In this document: piece by piece, positions 9,159 through 18,202 of the stretch
Numbering within the stretch: the stretch's first letter is position 1
Layout: every line of letters begins with the position of its first letter
Assembly (NCBI GenBank): GCA_037189645.1
Contig: JBBCIY010000007.1
Location: forward strand, 186,001-250,000
Reading direction: 5' to 3'
DNA from: Taishania sp037189645
GTDB lineage: Bacteria > Bacteroidota > Bacteroidia > Flavobacteriales_D > Crocinitomicaceae
Length of the DNA stretch: 64,000 bases
Program-made: the position numbers and the translations under genes
The notes under the pieces: generated by a model
Database searches by the model: none
The model's input: only the letters and a program-made list of their open reading frames with translations
What the model was told of the DNA's origin: nothing

Positions 9159-9908
9159 ATGATTGACAATACTAAAATAGACTTATCTAAAACACCGGAG
9201 CACATCGCAATTATCATGGACGGAAACGGCCGTTGGGCGAAAAAACAGGGCGAAATGCGCTTGTTTGGCCATCATGTCGGTGTGGAATCGGTGCGTGAGG
9301 TATTGAAAGGCGCAAAAGAATTGGGTGTAAAGTACCTGACACTCTATGCTTTTTCTACGGAAAACTGGAACCGTCCGAAAGAAGAAGTAGACGGGTTAAT
9401 GGATCTGCTGGTAAGAACGATTGCCGGTGAAGTACAGGAATTGCACGATTCAGGAGTACGCCTCCGGGCCATCGGAGATACGAACGGGTTGCCGTCGAAC
9501 TGCCAGGAAGAACTGGCGGCCGCCATCGAATCAACAAAAGAAAATACCGATATTACACTGGTGCTCGCATTAAATTATTCTTCCCGATGGGAAATAATCA
9601 ACGCGGCAAAAAATATTGCGAAGGATGTTTCGTTAGGTAAACTAAACGAAACGGAGATCACCAGCGAGCTGTTTGATACGTATCTTACAACCGCGGGGAT
9701 CCCTGACCCTGAATTACTGATCCGGACCTCAGGAGAACACCGGGTCAGCAATTTTTTACTGTGGCAGAGCGCCTATACTGAGTTTTACTTTACACAGGTA
9801 CTCTGGCCCGACTTTAAAAAAGAACATTTGTACGAAGCAGTATACGATTTCCAGAACAGAGAACGTCGTTTTGGAATGGTATCTGAGCAATTAAATAACA
9901 ATCTATGA
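9159..9908 (+). CDS. uppS: Isoprenyl transferase (undecaprenyl diphosphate synthase)
   Basis: This cis-prenyltransferase extends FPP to undecaprenyl diphosphate, the lipid carrier for peptidoglycan and other wall polymers. The 249-aa protein has the active-site motif MDGNGRWA (Asp21), FSTENWNRP, the substrate-binding RTSGEHRVSNFLLWQ stretch and the terminal LWPDF motif. It overlaps bamA by four bases (ATGA), so the two are translationally coupled, as commonly seen in Bacteroidota. Confidence 0.97.
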   Translation: MIDNTKIDLSKTPEHIAIIMDGNGRWAKKQGEMRLFGHHVGVESVREVLKGAKELGVKYLTLYAFSTENWNRPKEEVDGLMDLLVRTIAGEVQELHDSGVRLRAIGDTNGLPSNCQEELAAAIESTKENTDITLVLALNYSSRWEIINAAKNIAKDVSLGKLNETEITSELFDTYLTTAGIPDPELLIRTSGEHRVSNFLLWQSAYTEFYFTQVLWPDFKKEHLYEAVYDFQNRERRFGMVSEQLNNNL

Positions 9909-12541
9909 AATTAACTCACTGGCTTCTCTTTCTGGCTTTGCTGGCAACAACAGCTTTAAAAGCCCAGGTAACAGAACCCGATACACTCCATATCACAAGC
10001 GAAGAAGATTCATTGACAGCCCCCGAAGAACCGAAGCGTTCAGGAGGAATCAGCATCAATGGCGGGATTGAATTGGATTATTCCAACCCCCGGGAATATA
10101 CCATCGGCCCGATCAATGTTGAAGGAGCCGAAGGATACGACCCGAATGCCATCCGGTTGGTGGCGGGATTGAGGCAGGGACAAAAGATCGTGATACCGGG
10201 ACAGCAGATCTCCGATGCGATCAATAACCTGTGGAGAGAAGGACTGTTCTCAGATGTCCAGATCTATGCCGATAAAGAACTGGCTGGTGTCATTTACCTC
10301 ACGATCCAGGTAGCTCCCCGCCCGAAGCTGTCCAAGTACCGCTTTACCGGGGTGAACAAGCGCCAGGCAGACAAGATCCGGGAACAGATCGACCTGTTTA
10401 CGGGAAAAACCATTTCAGAAAACCTGGTTTATAAAACAAAAGCGAAGATCCACGGATATTTCAGGGAGGAAGGATATTACGCAGCAAAAGTCGATATCCA
10501 GCGACAAACGGATGAGATCATGCTGAATTCCGAAATTTTCCTGATCAATATTAACAAAGGAAAACGTGTAAAGATTAAAGAAATCAACATTACCGGGAAC
10601 GAATCCGTGAAGGCTTCAAAGCTGAGACGGGCGATGAAAGATACCAAACAAGTTGCCATCTGGCGGATCTTCAAAAGCTCGAAATTTACGGAATCTGCCT
10701 ACACACGCGATAAAATCGCCATGCTGAACAAGTTCAATTCCGTTGGACTACGTGATGCAAAGATCACCAAAGATTCCGTCTACATGAGAAATGCGAAACA
10801 CCTCATCATCGACATTGAGATCGACGAAGGTGAAAAGTATTACTTCGGGGACATCACCTGGATCGGAAATACAAAGTTCCGTTCTTCCTACCTGGATACG
10901 ATCCTGGGCATCAAGCCGGGAGATATCTATAACAAACAGCTGATGGAGGAGCGTTTGAGAATGAGCCAGGACGGAAGGGATATCTCGTCGTTATACATGG
11001 ACAGAGGTTACCTGTTCTTTGACGTAACACCTGTCGAAACGGATTTCTCGGACAACCGTATCAGCTATGAGCTGCGTATCCGGGAAGGAAAAGAAGCACG
11101 TGTAGGGAAAATTACAATCCGCGGGAACACCAAAACAAACGATCATGTTATCCTCCGGGAGATCAGGACACGTCCGGGAGACCTGTTCAGCAGGAATGAC
11201 ATCATCCGTACACAACGGGAACTGGCACAGCTGGGATATTTCAACGAGCAGGCATTCCAGGTAAACCCGATGCCGGATCCACAGAAAGGAACAGTAGACA
11301 TTGAGTATGTAGTAGAGGAAAAATCATCTGACCAGATCGAGCTTTCAGGAGGATACGGAGGGATGAACTATGTAACGGAGCGGCCAATGATCATTGGTAC
11401 ACTCGGTCTTACTTTCAACAACTTCTCTATGCGGAACCTGTTTTCAGGGAAAGCCTGGTCTCCGCTTCCTGCGGGTGACGGACAACGGCTGTCACTCAGA
11501 GGCCAGACAAATGGTAAATACTTCCAATCCTATAACTTTTCGTTCACGGAACCCTGGCTGGGAGGAAAAAAACCAAACTCACTCACCTTTTTCATCTCTC
11601 ACACCGCTTTGGGGAACGGGTACCTGAAAAGAAATGCCAATCACCAGGGAATGGGGATAACCGGAGCCGGACTGGTGCTGGGAAGACGTAAAAAATGGCC
11701 GGATGATTACTTTTCTGAATCATTTGAGCTGGGATACCAGTATTACGATGTGAACAATTATTCTTACTTTACATTGTTCAACCAAGGGTATTCAAACGAC
11801 ATTTACCTCAAATATACCATCCAGAGAAGCTCTGTCAGCTCTCCTATCTATCCGCAATACGGAAGCATTATTACCTTGTCTGCCAAGTCCAGCCTTCCAT
11901 ATTCCATGTGGGAAGGAGTCAGCGATTATTCGAGCTTATCCGAACAGGAGCGCTACAAATACCTGGAATACTACAAGATCAAACTCGGTGCGGAATGGTT
12001 CTTCCCGCTGACAACCGACCAGAAGCTGGTATTGAGGACCCGTGTGGGATTCGGTTACATGGGAGCCTATAATGCCGCAAAAGGAATCTCTCCGTTTGAA
12101 CGGTATTACCTGGGAGGAAGCGGTATTACCAACATGGGGCAGATCGGAGGACGTGAGGTAATTGCCATCAGAGGATATGATGATAACTCCATTTCTTCCG
12201 CGACAGGAGACCCGATCGCAACAAAATATACCATGGAGCTCCGTTACCCGATCTCATTGAACCCTTCTGCTACGTTCTTTGTCCTGGCGTTCGCTGAAGC
12301 AGGGAACAGTTACCCGAATTTCAGGAATTTCAATCCACTGGATGTAAAACGTTCGGTCGGAGCAGGGATCCGGATCTTCCTTCCAATGTTCGGTATGCTG
12401 GGTATTGACTACGGTTTTGGTTTCGACCGGTTGAATCCGTGGGCGACCGATTACGGTAAAGCAAGCGATATTTCCATCCAGCAAAAAGGATATTATGGTA
12501 AACTGACGTTCACCATCGGTATGAATTTAGGTGAGTTATAG
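9905..12541 (+). CDS. bamA: Outer membrane protein assembly factor BamA
   Basis: BamA is the outer-membrane insertase for beta-barrel proteins. The 878-aa product has a signal peptide (ending in ALKAQ, about residue 22), a low-complexity acidic linker, five POTRA domains over about residues 55-480 (visible as repeated GxY/LFxxAxI and NxxTxxxVILREI-like units), and a 16-strand Omp85 barrel from about 490 to the C-terminus. The barrel contains the lid-lock motif region IRGYDD. Position between uppS and three Skp-like chaperones fits an envelope-assembly operon. Confidence 0.96.
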   Translation: MKLTHWLLFLALLATTALKAQVTEPDTLHITSEEDSLTAPEEPKRSGGISINGGIELDYSNPREYTIGPINVEGAEGYDPNAIRLVAGLRQGQKIVIPGQQISDAINNLWREGLFSDVQIYADKELAGVIYLTIQVAPRPKLSKYRFTGVNKRQADKIREQIDLFTGKTISENLVYKTKAKIHGYFREEGYYAAKVDIQRQTDEIMLNSEIFLININKGKRVKIKEINITGNESVKASKLRRAMKDTKQVAIWRIFKSSKFTESAYTRDKIAMLNKFNSVGLRDAKITKDSVYMRNAKHLIIDIEIDEGEKYYFGDITWIGNTKFRSSYLDTILGIKPGDIYNKQLMEERLRMSQDGRDISSLYMDRGYLFFDVTPVETDFSDNRISYELRIREGKEARVGKITIRGNTKTNDHVILREIRTRPGDLFSRNDIIRTQRELAQLGYFNEQAFQVNPMPDPQKGTVDIEYVVEEKSSDQIELSGGYGGMNYVTERPMIIGTLGLTFNNFSMRNLFSGKAWSPLPAGDGQRLSLRGQTNGKYFQSYNFSFTEPWLGGKKPNSLTFFISHTALGNGYLKRNANHQGMGITGAGLVLGRRKKWPDDYFSESFELGYQYYDVNNYSYFTLFNQGYSNDIYLKYTIQRSSVSSPIYPQYGSIITLSAKSSLPYSMWEGVSDYSSLSEQERYKYLEYYKIKLGAEWFFPLTTDQKLVLRTRVGFGYMGAYNAAKGISPFERYYLGGSGITNMGQIGGREVIAIRGYDDNSISSATGDPIATKYTMELRYPISLNPSATFFVLAFAEAGNSYPNFRNFNPLDVKRSVGAGIRIFLPMFGMLGIDYGFGFDRLNPWATDYGKASDISIQQKGYYGKLTFTIGMNLGEL

Positions 12542-12602
12542 CGATTAATTCACAATAAATTACGTTATTTGCACGTTTCCGCATCTGATAAAACATAAAA
12601 CT

Positions 12603-13115
12603 ATGAAAAAGATAGCATTCATCATCCTTTTATTATTTGGCACAGGATTTGCCAATGCTCAGAAGTATGCGTACATTGATTCCGATTATATCTTAAATAA
12701 GCTGCCGGAATACAACGAGGCAAAAGACCAGCTGGATAAGCTCGCTGAACGTTGGACAAAAGAAATTGAAGAGCGATATGAAGTTTTAAAGACGAAAAAA
12801 GATAACTTTGCACGCGAGGAAGTGCTTTTACCAAACGAGGAAAAAACCAAGCGGCTGGAGGAAATAGAAACAATGGAATCCGAAGCAATGCAGATGCAGC
12901 GTCAGCGTTTTGGTGTGGGAGGGGATTACTTTTCCAAAAGACAAGAGCTGATCAAACCGATACAGGACAAGGTTTTTGACGCCATGCAGCAAGTTGCTTC
13001 CAGAAGGAATTACAGCTTTGTTTTTGACAAGGCGAACCAAAGTAACCTGGTATATGCTGACAGTAAAATGGACATCAGCGACGAGGTTCTGAGAGAGATG
13101 AACATTAGAGATTAA
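12603..13115 (+). CDS. Skp/OmpH family periplasmic chaperone, copy 1
   Basis: The 170-aa product has a signal peptide (MKKIAFIILLLFGTGFANAQ) and then the OmpH/Skp pattern: a short beta start KYAYIDSDYILNKLPEY, two long charged helices that form the tentacle-like coiled coil (about residues 35-110), and a return FDAMQQVASRRNYSFVFD. Skp trimers hold unfolded outer-membrane proteins on their way to BamA. It is the most divergent of the three tandem copies, follows bamA by 61 bases and precedes copy 2 by 8 bases. Confidence 0.92.
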   Translation: MKKIAFIILLLFGTGFANAQKYAYIDSDYILNKLPEYNEAKDQLDKLAERWTKEIEERYEVLKTKKDNFAREEVLLPNEEKTKRLEEIETMESEAMQMQRQRFGVGGDYFSKRQELIKPIQDKVFDAMQQVASRRNYSFVFDKANQSNLVYADSKMDISDEVLREMNIRD

Positions 13116-13123
13116 AAAATTAA

Positions 13124-13642
13124 ATGAGTAAAATGAAGAAAATAATAGCAGGATTGTTGATGTTACTAAGCTTTGGTTCCATGGCACAGGTAAAGATCGG
13201 ATTTGTCGATTCCCAGCGCTTGCTGGATACCATGCCCTCCCGGAAAGCAGCGATCGAAAAGATCATGGAGCATGAGAAACAGCTGATCGAAGATCTGAAA
13301 AGCCTGCAGGCTGAGATACAGAAAATGGAAAAAGAATACCAGGAAAAGGTCAACAACATGACCCCTGTTATCCGTCAGTCATTTGAAAAGAAATTGCAGG
13401 ATAAATACACACAGTTCCAGACAAGCCAGCAATCTTCACAGGAAGAATTACAGGCATACGGAGAAGAGCTGAACGCACCGATCCTGGAACGGCTTCAAAA
13501 CGCAGTAAAAATCGTGGCGGAACGCCAGAAACTGGCAATGGTCGTGGATAAGACATCCGCTTTGTATTCCGCTGCGGATATGGACATTACTTCTACAGTA
13601 GCAGCAGAGTTGCTCCGTCTTGAAAAAGAAGCTAATAAATAA
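13124..13642 (+). CDS. Skp/OmpH family periplasmic chaperone, copy 2
   Basis: This 172-aa protein has a signal peptide (GLLMLLSFGSMAQ) followed by VKIGFVDSQRLLDTMPSRKA, nearly the same as in copy 3. A long coiled-coil pair follows (about 40-115) and then the family's closing strand LAMVVDKTSALYSAADMDIT. ATG at 13133 (MKK) is an alternative start that fits the signal peptide equally well. Copies 2 and 3 are clearly a recent tandem duplication compared with copy 1. Confidence 0.92.
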   Translation: MSKMKKIIAGLLMLLSFGSMAQVKIGFVDSQRLLDTMPSRKAAIEKIMEHEKQLIEDLKSLQAEIQKMEKEYQEKVNNMTPVIRQSFEKKLQDKYTQFQTSQQSSQEELQAYGEELNAPILERLQNAVKIVAERQKLAMVVDKTSALYSAADMDITSTVAAELLRLEKEANK

Positions 13643-13671
13643 ATCGAAGAACAAAAATTAACACCCAGAAA

Positions 13672-14178
13672 ATGAAAAAAATCTTAGCAGGACTAATCAT
13701 GTTGATGAGCTTTGGCGCAATGGCTCAGGTAAAAATCGGATTTGTTGATACGCAGCGTCTGTTGGATACAATGCCTTCCAGGAAAGCAGCTACTGAAAAA
13801 TACCTGGCGCATGAAAAAGAATTGTACGATGAGCTGACAGCATTGAAAGGTGAATACGATAAACTGGTAGCAGACTACCAGTCAAAATACAATGACCTGA
13901 CTCCGGTGCTGCGTCAGGCTGCCGAAAAGAAGATCATGGACAAAGAACGCCAGCTGCAAGAGCGCCAGCAATCCATGCAGCAGGAATTACAGGCATTCGG
14001 AGAAGAGCTGAACACTCCCATCCTGGACAGGATCCAGAAAGCGATCGCAATCATTTCAGAGCGCCAGAAGCTGAGCATGGTGATCGATAAATCCTCAACC
14101 CTCTACTTCGCGCCGGAGATGGATATTACGAGCGTGGTAGCAGTTGAACTGATGAGACTGGAGAAAGAAGGAAAATAA
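13672..14178 (+). CDS. Skp/OmpH family periplasmic chaperone, copy 3
   Basis: The 168-aa protein shares its signal peptide (GLIMLMSFGAMAQ), the VKIGFVDTQRLLDTMPSRKA start and the closing STLYFAPEMDITSVVAVEL stretch with copy 2. The central coiled coil is Gln/Glu-rich (KERQLQERQQSMQQELQAFG). It ends the uppS-bamA-Skp block; a strong terminator follows. Three copies may allow mixed trimers or specialised clients, which is inference. Confidence 0.92.
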   Translation: MKKILAGLIMLMSFGAMAQVKIGFVDTQRLLDTMPSRKAATEKYLAHEKELYDELTALKGEYDKLVADYQSKYNDLTPVLRQAAEKKIMDKERQLQERQQSMQQELQAFGEELNTPILDRIQKAIAIISERQKLSMVIDKSSTLYFAPEMDITSVVAVELMRLEKEGK

Positions 14179-14211
14179 AATAAGTAATTCTATTTATCGA
14201 TTATAATCTGA

Positions 14212-14241
14212 AGGGCAGTATTTTTCGTACTGCCCTTTTTC
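14212..14241 (+). terminator. Terminator ending the bamA-Skp operon
   Basis: GGGCAGTA (14213-14220) pairs with TACTGCCC (14228-14235) and is followed by five T residues. The facing minus-strand remnant ends at 14242, so the hairpin may serve both strands. Confidence 0.85.
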
Positions 14242-14446
14242 TTATCTTAAAACGGATGCTCCGTAATAGTAAAAATAATCCAGGATCATCGCCAGTGTAA
14301 ACGGCAGAAGCAGCATCCCTAACAACAGCAGGTAATAATAAAAAGCATACAGCGTACGCTTATAAACTGACGTCTTTAATACGAACCAGGGAATTTAAGC
14401 GGAATAAAAGCGATGAAACAATCAGCTCATTGGATGAAGGGCCCAT
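14242..14446 (-). pseudogene. Small membrane protein gene with a +1 frame shift
   Basis: An ATG at 14446 lies 2 bases after the stop of the aminotransferase gene, as expected for a coupled operon gene. It reads 28 codons (MGPSSNELIVSSLLFRLNSL...) to a TAA at 14360. In the +1 frame the sequence continues convincingly as IPWFVLKTSVYKRTLYAFYY and a strongly hydrophobic segment LLLLGMLLLPFTLAMILDYF, ending at TAA 14242-14244. The two parts together would give about 68 aa with one membrane segment. The span of 205 bases is one more than a multiple of three. The shift falls near 14395-14405 (TTAAATTCCC). It is either a true frameshift mutation, a sequencing error or recoding. Confidence 0.5.
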
Positions 14447-14448
14447 TT

Positions 14449-15312
14449 TCAGATCAGTTTGTTTTGCAGTTCTTCCTCCCAGTATTCGTTCAGAAGATGT
14501 ATGAGCCGTTTTGAAGTAGTGTTGAAATAGCGTTTTGTCCTGTATCCGCTGATCCAGGTAATCCCTGAAATGGCATTCGTCAGGAAAACCTCATCCGCGA
14601 CGAGCAGGTTCTGCGGAAGGATATTCGATTCGTAAACGCGGATGTTATTCCGGATCGCCAGGTTGATGATCTGCATACGCATTGTCCCCGCCAGGCAGCC
14701 TTCTTCCAGCCCCGGGGTATATAAGACGCCGTTGGAAACAACGAACATGTTGCTGCTGGAGCTTTCCAGGATGCCACCTGCATCATTGCTGATCAGCAGG
14801 TCATCCAGCTGGCGCTCCTGCGCCTTAATGCTTGCCATGATGGAAAGAATGCAATTCTTCAGCTTAAAATTGGAAAGGCTGTTCTTCTGCTTCTTTAAAT
14901 CCAGGAAAATATCTACCTCCAGTCCTTTGGTATTCAGGATAAATTCATTATTATCCAAAGGTTTTACTTCGATAAAAAATTGCGCGTCATTGGTTTCCGG
15001 CTTGTATTTCCCGCCATTCATCCGGTCCAGCGACAACCGGCAGAAGCCTCCTTTGTCGATTCCCGACTGTTTGCACAGCTCACGTATCCGGATGTCAAAA
15101 AACTCTGCCGTGAAATATGACGGAACCCTGATCTTGATCGCTTTCGCGCCCTGCAGCATCCGTTTGACATGGTTTTCCAGGTTCAGAGGAACACCATTCC
15201 TGATGCGGATACTTTCAAACACACCATCGCCATACAAAAACGCACGGCTCCCCGAATGAATGCTGAATTCATCCGCAGGAATCACTTTTTCGTTGTTGTT
15301 GACGTATAGCAT
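14449..15312 (-). CDS. Class IV PLP-dependent aminotransferase / aminodeoxychorismate lyase-like
   Basis: The 287-aa protein belongs to the fold-type IV PLP enzymes, which include branched-chain aminotransferase, D-amino acid aminotransferase and 4-amino-4-deoxychorismate lyase. Family marks are FLYGDGVFESIRIRNG near residue 27, the candidate PLP lysine in SNFKLKNCILS (about 150), and the signature ILESSSSNMFVVSNGVLYTP followed by CLAGTMR. The substrate cannot be decided from sequence; the length and short N-terminus fit the ADC lyase or D-aminotransferase branch better than IlvE. It lies 3 bases downstream of the rhomboid gene. Confidence 0.85.
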   Translation of the reverse strand: MLYVNNNEKVIPADEFSIHSGSRAFLYGDGVFESIRIRNGVPLNLENHVKRMLQGAKAIKIRVPSYFTAEFFDIRIRELCKQSGIDKGGFCRLSLDRMNGGKYKPETNDAQFFIEVKPLDNNEFILNTKGLEVDIFLDLKKQKNSLSNFKLKNCILSIMASIKAQERQLDDLLISNDAGGILESSSSNMFVVSNGVLYTPGLEEGCLAGTMRMQIINLAIRNNIRVYESNILPQNLLVADEVFLTNAISGITWISGYRTKRYFNTTSKRLIHLLNEYWEEELQNKLI

Positions 15313-15315
15313 CGG

Positions 15316-15987
15316 TTAAAATATTTGCTCAAGAAACCGCTTTCCAGCTTCAATATTAGTAAATAAAACGAATAAAATACCAAAAATCGCTCCTCCTAAA
15401 TGCGCATCATGCGCTACTCCTGTGTTTCCACGCTTATCCATGTAGATCTCATACGCGATGTAGAGCGGGCCGAATATAAATGCCGGGATTCCGACCGGGA
15501 TAAAAAACAAATAGATCTTTAAGGTCGGGTTCCAGATGATCGATGCAAAAATAACAGCGGAAACAGCCCCGGAAGCTCCCAGGGACATATAGGAAGGATT
15601 GTTCTTATTGCGGGAATAAGGGATGAGTGTGGCAAACAACCCTCCGGCAAAATAAAGCACCAGGAACAATGCCTGCCCTTCCCAGAAACCATATTGCTGG
15701 ATCCAGCCATCTGAAATGGTAAGTACTCCTCCCGAACTATCCAGGTAGCTTCCTCCCTCCGCATTCAGCATTACATTTCCCAGGAAATACAGGGAGATCA
15801 TATTAAAGATCAGGTGCATGTAATCGGCATGAATGAACATGTGGGTGAAAAAACGGTACTTCTCGCCTGTTTCCTGGATCCGAGCCGGGATAAACATATA
15901 GCGGTACATCAGATCCCGGTTGTTAAACGCTGAAATGGAGATCAGTGAAGTGATTGCAATGATAATAATCAGAACATTTAGTGTCAT
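15316..15987 (-). CDS. Rhomboid family intramembrane serine protease
   Basis: This 223-aa membrane protease should cleave transmembrane helices. The catalytic dyad is visible: Ser139 in LGASGAVSAV and His196 in AHDAHLGGAIFG. The upstream HADYMHLIFNM (His53/His58) matches the conserved TM2 region of rhomboids. Six hydrophobic segments fit the core fold, with an inserted loop of about 25 residues after TM2. It is in line with the M23 peptidase upstream (21 bases) and the aminotransferase downstream. Confidence 0.92.
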   Translation of the reverse strand: MTLNVLIIIIAITSLISISAFNNRDLMYRYMFIPARIQETGEKYRFFTHMFIHADYMHLIFNMISLYFLGNVMLNAEGGSYLDSSGGVLTISDGWIQQYGFWEGQALFLVLYFAGGLFATLIPYSRNKNNPSYMSLGASGAVSAVIFASIIWNPTLKIYLFFIPVGIPAFIFGPLYIAYEIYMDKRGNTGVAHDAHLGGAIFGILFVLFTNIEAGKRFLEQIF

Positions 15988-16008
15988 ATCGTTGTTTTGG
16001 TTTCTAAA

Positions 16009-16980
16009 TTAATCATAGGCCTTGTACGATTGCTGGCTCATTTCGATCAGTTTTTCATATTCTTCAGGAGAAAGGTCCGAATGAAAGAAATTGATCGGAT
16101 TGATCTTATTCCCGTTCATTTCCACTTCGTAGTGAAGATGCGGCCCCGTACTTTTCCCGGTATTTCCTACCAGCCCGATCAGCTCTCCCCGTTTTACCTT
16201 CTGTCCTGGTTTCACTTTAAACGCACTCAGGTGCGCATAGCGTGTTTTGTACCCGAAACCATGGTTGAGAACAATGCACATACCATATCCCCAGGATCCC
16301 GTTTCCGCACTCTCTACAACTGCATCTCCCGTTGCGTATACTTCTGTTCCTATATCGGCGGTAAAATCAATCCCCGTATGCATACGGCTGGTTTTGTAAA
16401 CCGGGTCTATCCGCCATCCGAAACCGGATGCCATCCGTTTCAGCTCCTTATTGCTGACCGGCTGGATTGCCGGAACGCAGCTGAGCAGTTTTTCTTTGTC
16501 CTTTGCCAGTTTCTGAAGCTCCCGGAGTGACGCGCTCTGACCCAGCACCCGCTGTTCAAGCAGGTCCATCTGCTCCGAAGTTTCTTTCATCAGCTCTCCG
16601 GAAGTATATTCTGAAAGGTAATCGTACCTGCTGCTCCCTCCTATTCCCATCTGCCTGTATTCTTCAGGGAATTCATCGGCATACAGTGCCACCCGGTACA
16701 GATCCTTATCGCGCTTCTCGATCGCTTCCAGTGCCTGGTGGACTGTCTTTATATCGTCGCTTAGTTCGGAATAACGCAGGTTCATTGCTTCCAGCTCGCG
16801 TTTCAGCTGCGCCTCTTTGGGTGTTGCCATCCGCTTGCTGAAGAAAAAGGCCAGTACCAGCCCCATTACGATACTGGGAGCCGCAAACAGGAACCATTTG
16901 AGGATCCGTTTACCAAGACGCTCACGAACAACTTCGTAGGACAGCTTTTCAGGGTTAAACCGGTATTTTTGTTTTGGCAT
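16009..16980 (-). CDS. M23 family peptidoglycan metallopeptidase
   Basis: The 323-aa protein has one N-terminal membrane helix (about 29-48), a long coiled coil (about 55-165) and a C-terminal LytM/M23 domain. Zinc ligands are His201 and Asp205 in HTGIDF and His283 in HLHYE, with His281 as the other conserved histidine, so the enzyme is predicted active against peptidoglycan cross-links. Membrane anchor plus coiled coil resembles cell-division and elongation endopeptidases. It starts 59 bases after crtYcd but has its own promoter box 4 bases before the ATG. Confidence 0.93.
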   Translation of the reverse strand: MPKQKYRFNPEKLSYEVVRERLGKRILKWFLFAAPSIVMGLVLAFFFSKRMATPKEAQLKRELEAMNLRYSELSDDIKTVHQALEAIEKRDKDLYRVALYADEFPEEYRQMGIGGSSRYDYLSEYTSGELMKETSEQMDLLEQRVLGQSASLRELQKLAKDKEKLLSCVPAIQPVSNKELKRMASGFGWRIDPVYKTSRMHTGIDFTADIGTEVYATGDAVVESAETGSWGYGMCIVLNHGFGYKTRYAHLSAFKVKPGQKVKRGELIGLVGNTGKSTGPHLHYEVEMNGNKINPINFFHSDLSPEEYEKLIEMSQQSYKAYD

Positions 16981-16984
16981 TTTC

Positions 16985-16992
16985 CAAAGTTA
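16985..16992 (-). promoter_or_regulatory. -7 promoter element (TAACTTTG) 4 bases before the M23 peptidase ATG
   Basis: On the minus strand TAACTTTG is followed by GAAA and then ATG, so the predicted start of transcription is at the start codon. This points to a leaderless mRNA and to a promoter separating this group from the carotenoid operon. Confidence 0.5.
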
Positions 16993-17039
16993 ATGAATTT
17001 GATCGAGAAGACTGGAAAACCGGAAAGATGAAAAATCGA

Positions 17040-17747
17040 TCAGAGGACCTGTTTTTTCAGGATTAGTTTCTGCCACGCAAAATAAAAGAAGAACAGGCTG
17101 ATCATCATCAAGGTGTTATAGAAAAAATCTTCCAGGGGAATGGTCCAGATCCGGATCCCACTGATGAAATCATCGCTGTACAACACTACCGGTTCCGGGG
17201 TAAACCCACCTGTCAGCGCTCCGTTGATAATAAAAAACGGGATGAAGATAAACAACAGCGATACAAGGCAGAGCGCAATGTAGTTCCTGAAAACAAGCAC
17301 ACTCAGGTTAACCATGATCAGTGAGAGTCCGAAGACGGTAAACGAGTACAGTTTATCCCAGTACATCACCAGGAGAGCAATCGTGGCGATATTGAACACT
17401 AACAGAGCGACCCAATTCAGCCGGGAATCAACTTTCCTTACAAAATCCGGCAGGTAATGCCTGACGCATTCCAATACGAAAATACACGCGAACGGGATCG
17501 CTACGAAAAAAATGTTTTCCTCGACCGGAAGCCCAAACAGGGTAACACCGGTGATGTATTTCTCATTGAACCACCAGACTCCCATGTGATGAAAATAAAG
17601 GTCCCACGGTAAAAAGATCAGGAATGTCGCAACGATGGAAACAAATGAATAGCGCCATTTGGTTATGTACCTGACATTCTTGTCAAAGCTCAGCACGACA
17701 GGGCCTATGATGGAGAATAAATTAAGGTATAGATAATAATAATCCAT
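17040..17747 (-). CDS. Lycopene cyclase, fused CrtYc-CrtYd type
   Basis: The 235-aa integral membrane protein has seven or so hydrophobic segments and two related halves, as in fused heterodimeric lycopene beta-cyclases. Typical motifs are PWDLYFHHMGVWWFNEKYITG, here split as PWDLYFHH and WWFNEKY, the PVEEN(I)FF motif in half one and IPLEDFFYNTLM in half two; the acidic residues of these motifs are important for cyclisation. It makes beta-ionone rings from lycopene ends. Next to a CruF-like hydratase it probably cyclises only one end, giving gamma-carotene-type products. The start overlaps the crtZ stop by one base. Confidence 0.88.
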   Translation of the reverse strand: MDYYYLYLNLFSIIGPVVLSFDKNVRYITKWRYSFVSIVATFLIFLPWDLYFHHMGVWWFNEKYITGVTLFGLPVEENIFFVAIPFACIFVLECVRHYLPDFVRKVDSRLNWVALLVFNIATIALLVMYWDKLYSFTVFGLSLIMVNLSVLVFRNYIALCLVSLLFIFIPFFIINGALTGGFTPEPVVLYSDDFISGIRIWTIPLEDFFYNTLMMISLFFFYFAWQKLILKKQVL

Positions 17748-18196
17748 TATTGCTTTTTAAAGTATTTTCTGGGGACGATCAAAAATCCGAAACAAGAGCC
17801 ACCTTCCTTGAACCGGTTTTTATGGTGAACCTTGTGTGCCATCCTGATTGCTTTAAAGTACCGGTTGTCAATTCCGTCCAGCCATTTAAAGCGACGGTGC
17901 ACCAGGACATCGTGGGCAAGAAAATAGACGAGCCCGTAAGCTGCTACTCCAAAGCCGAAAGAAACAACATACCAGTTCTGGTAGATCCATCCGAACATGA
18001 TCGTCAGCCAGCTGGGAATAGCGAAAATTACAAAGAACAGGTCATTCTTCTCGAAAAACCCGGGTGTCCGCTGATGATGGTCTTTGTGAAGGAACCATCC
18101 GAACCCGTGCATGATGTATTTGTGGGAAAACCAGGCGACAAACTCCATAAAAAATACGGTAGCAAGCCCAATCAATATGTATACGATCCACACCAT
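17747..18196 (-). CDS. crtZ: Beta-carotene hydroxylase CrtZ
   Basis: This 149-aa di-iron membrane hydroxylase adds 3-hydroxyl groups to beta-ionone rings. All four histidine clusters of the family are present: HKYIMHG, HKDHHQRT, HDVLVHRR and HKVHHKNR, between four membrane segments. Length is normal for bacterial CrtZ. It is encoded between the CruF-like and cyclase genes with 6-base and overlapping junctions. Confidence 0.94.
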   Translation of the reverse strand: MVWIVYILIGLATVFFMEFVAWFSHKYIMHGFGWFLHKDHHQRTPGFFEKNDLFFVIFAIPSWLTIMFGWIYQNWYVVSFGFGVAAYGLVYFLAHDVLVHRRFKWLDGIDNRYFKAIRMAHKVHHKNRFKEGGSCFGFLIVPRKYFKKQ

Positions 18197-18202
18197 CCCC
18201 TG

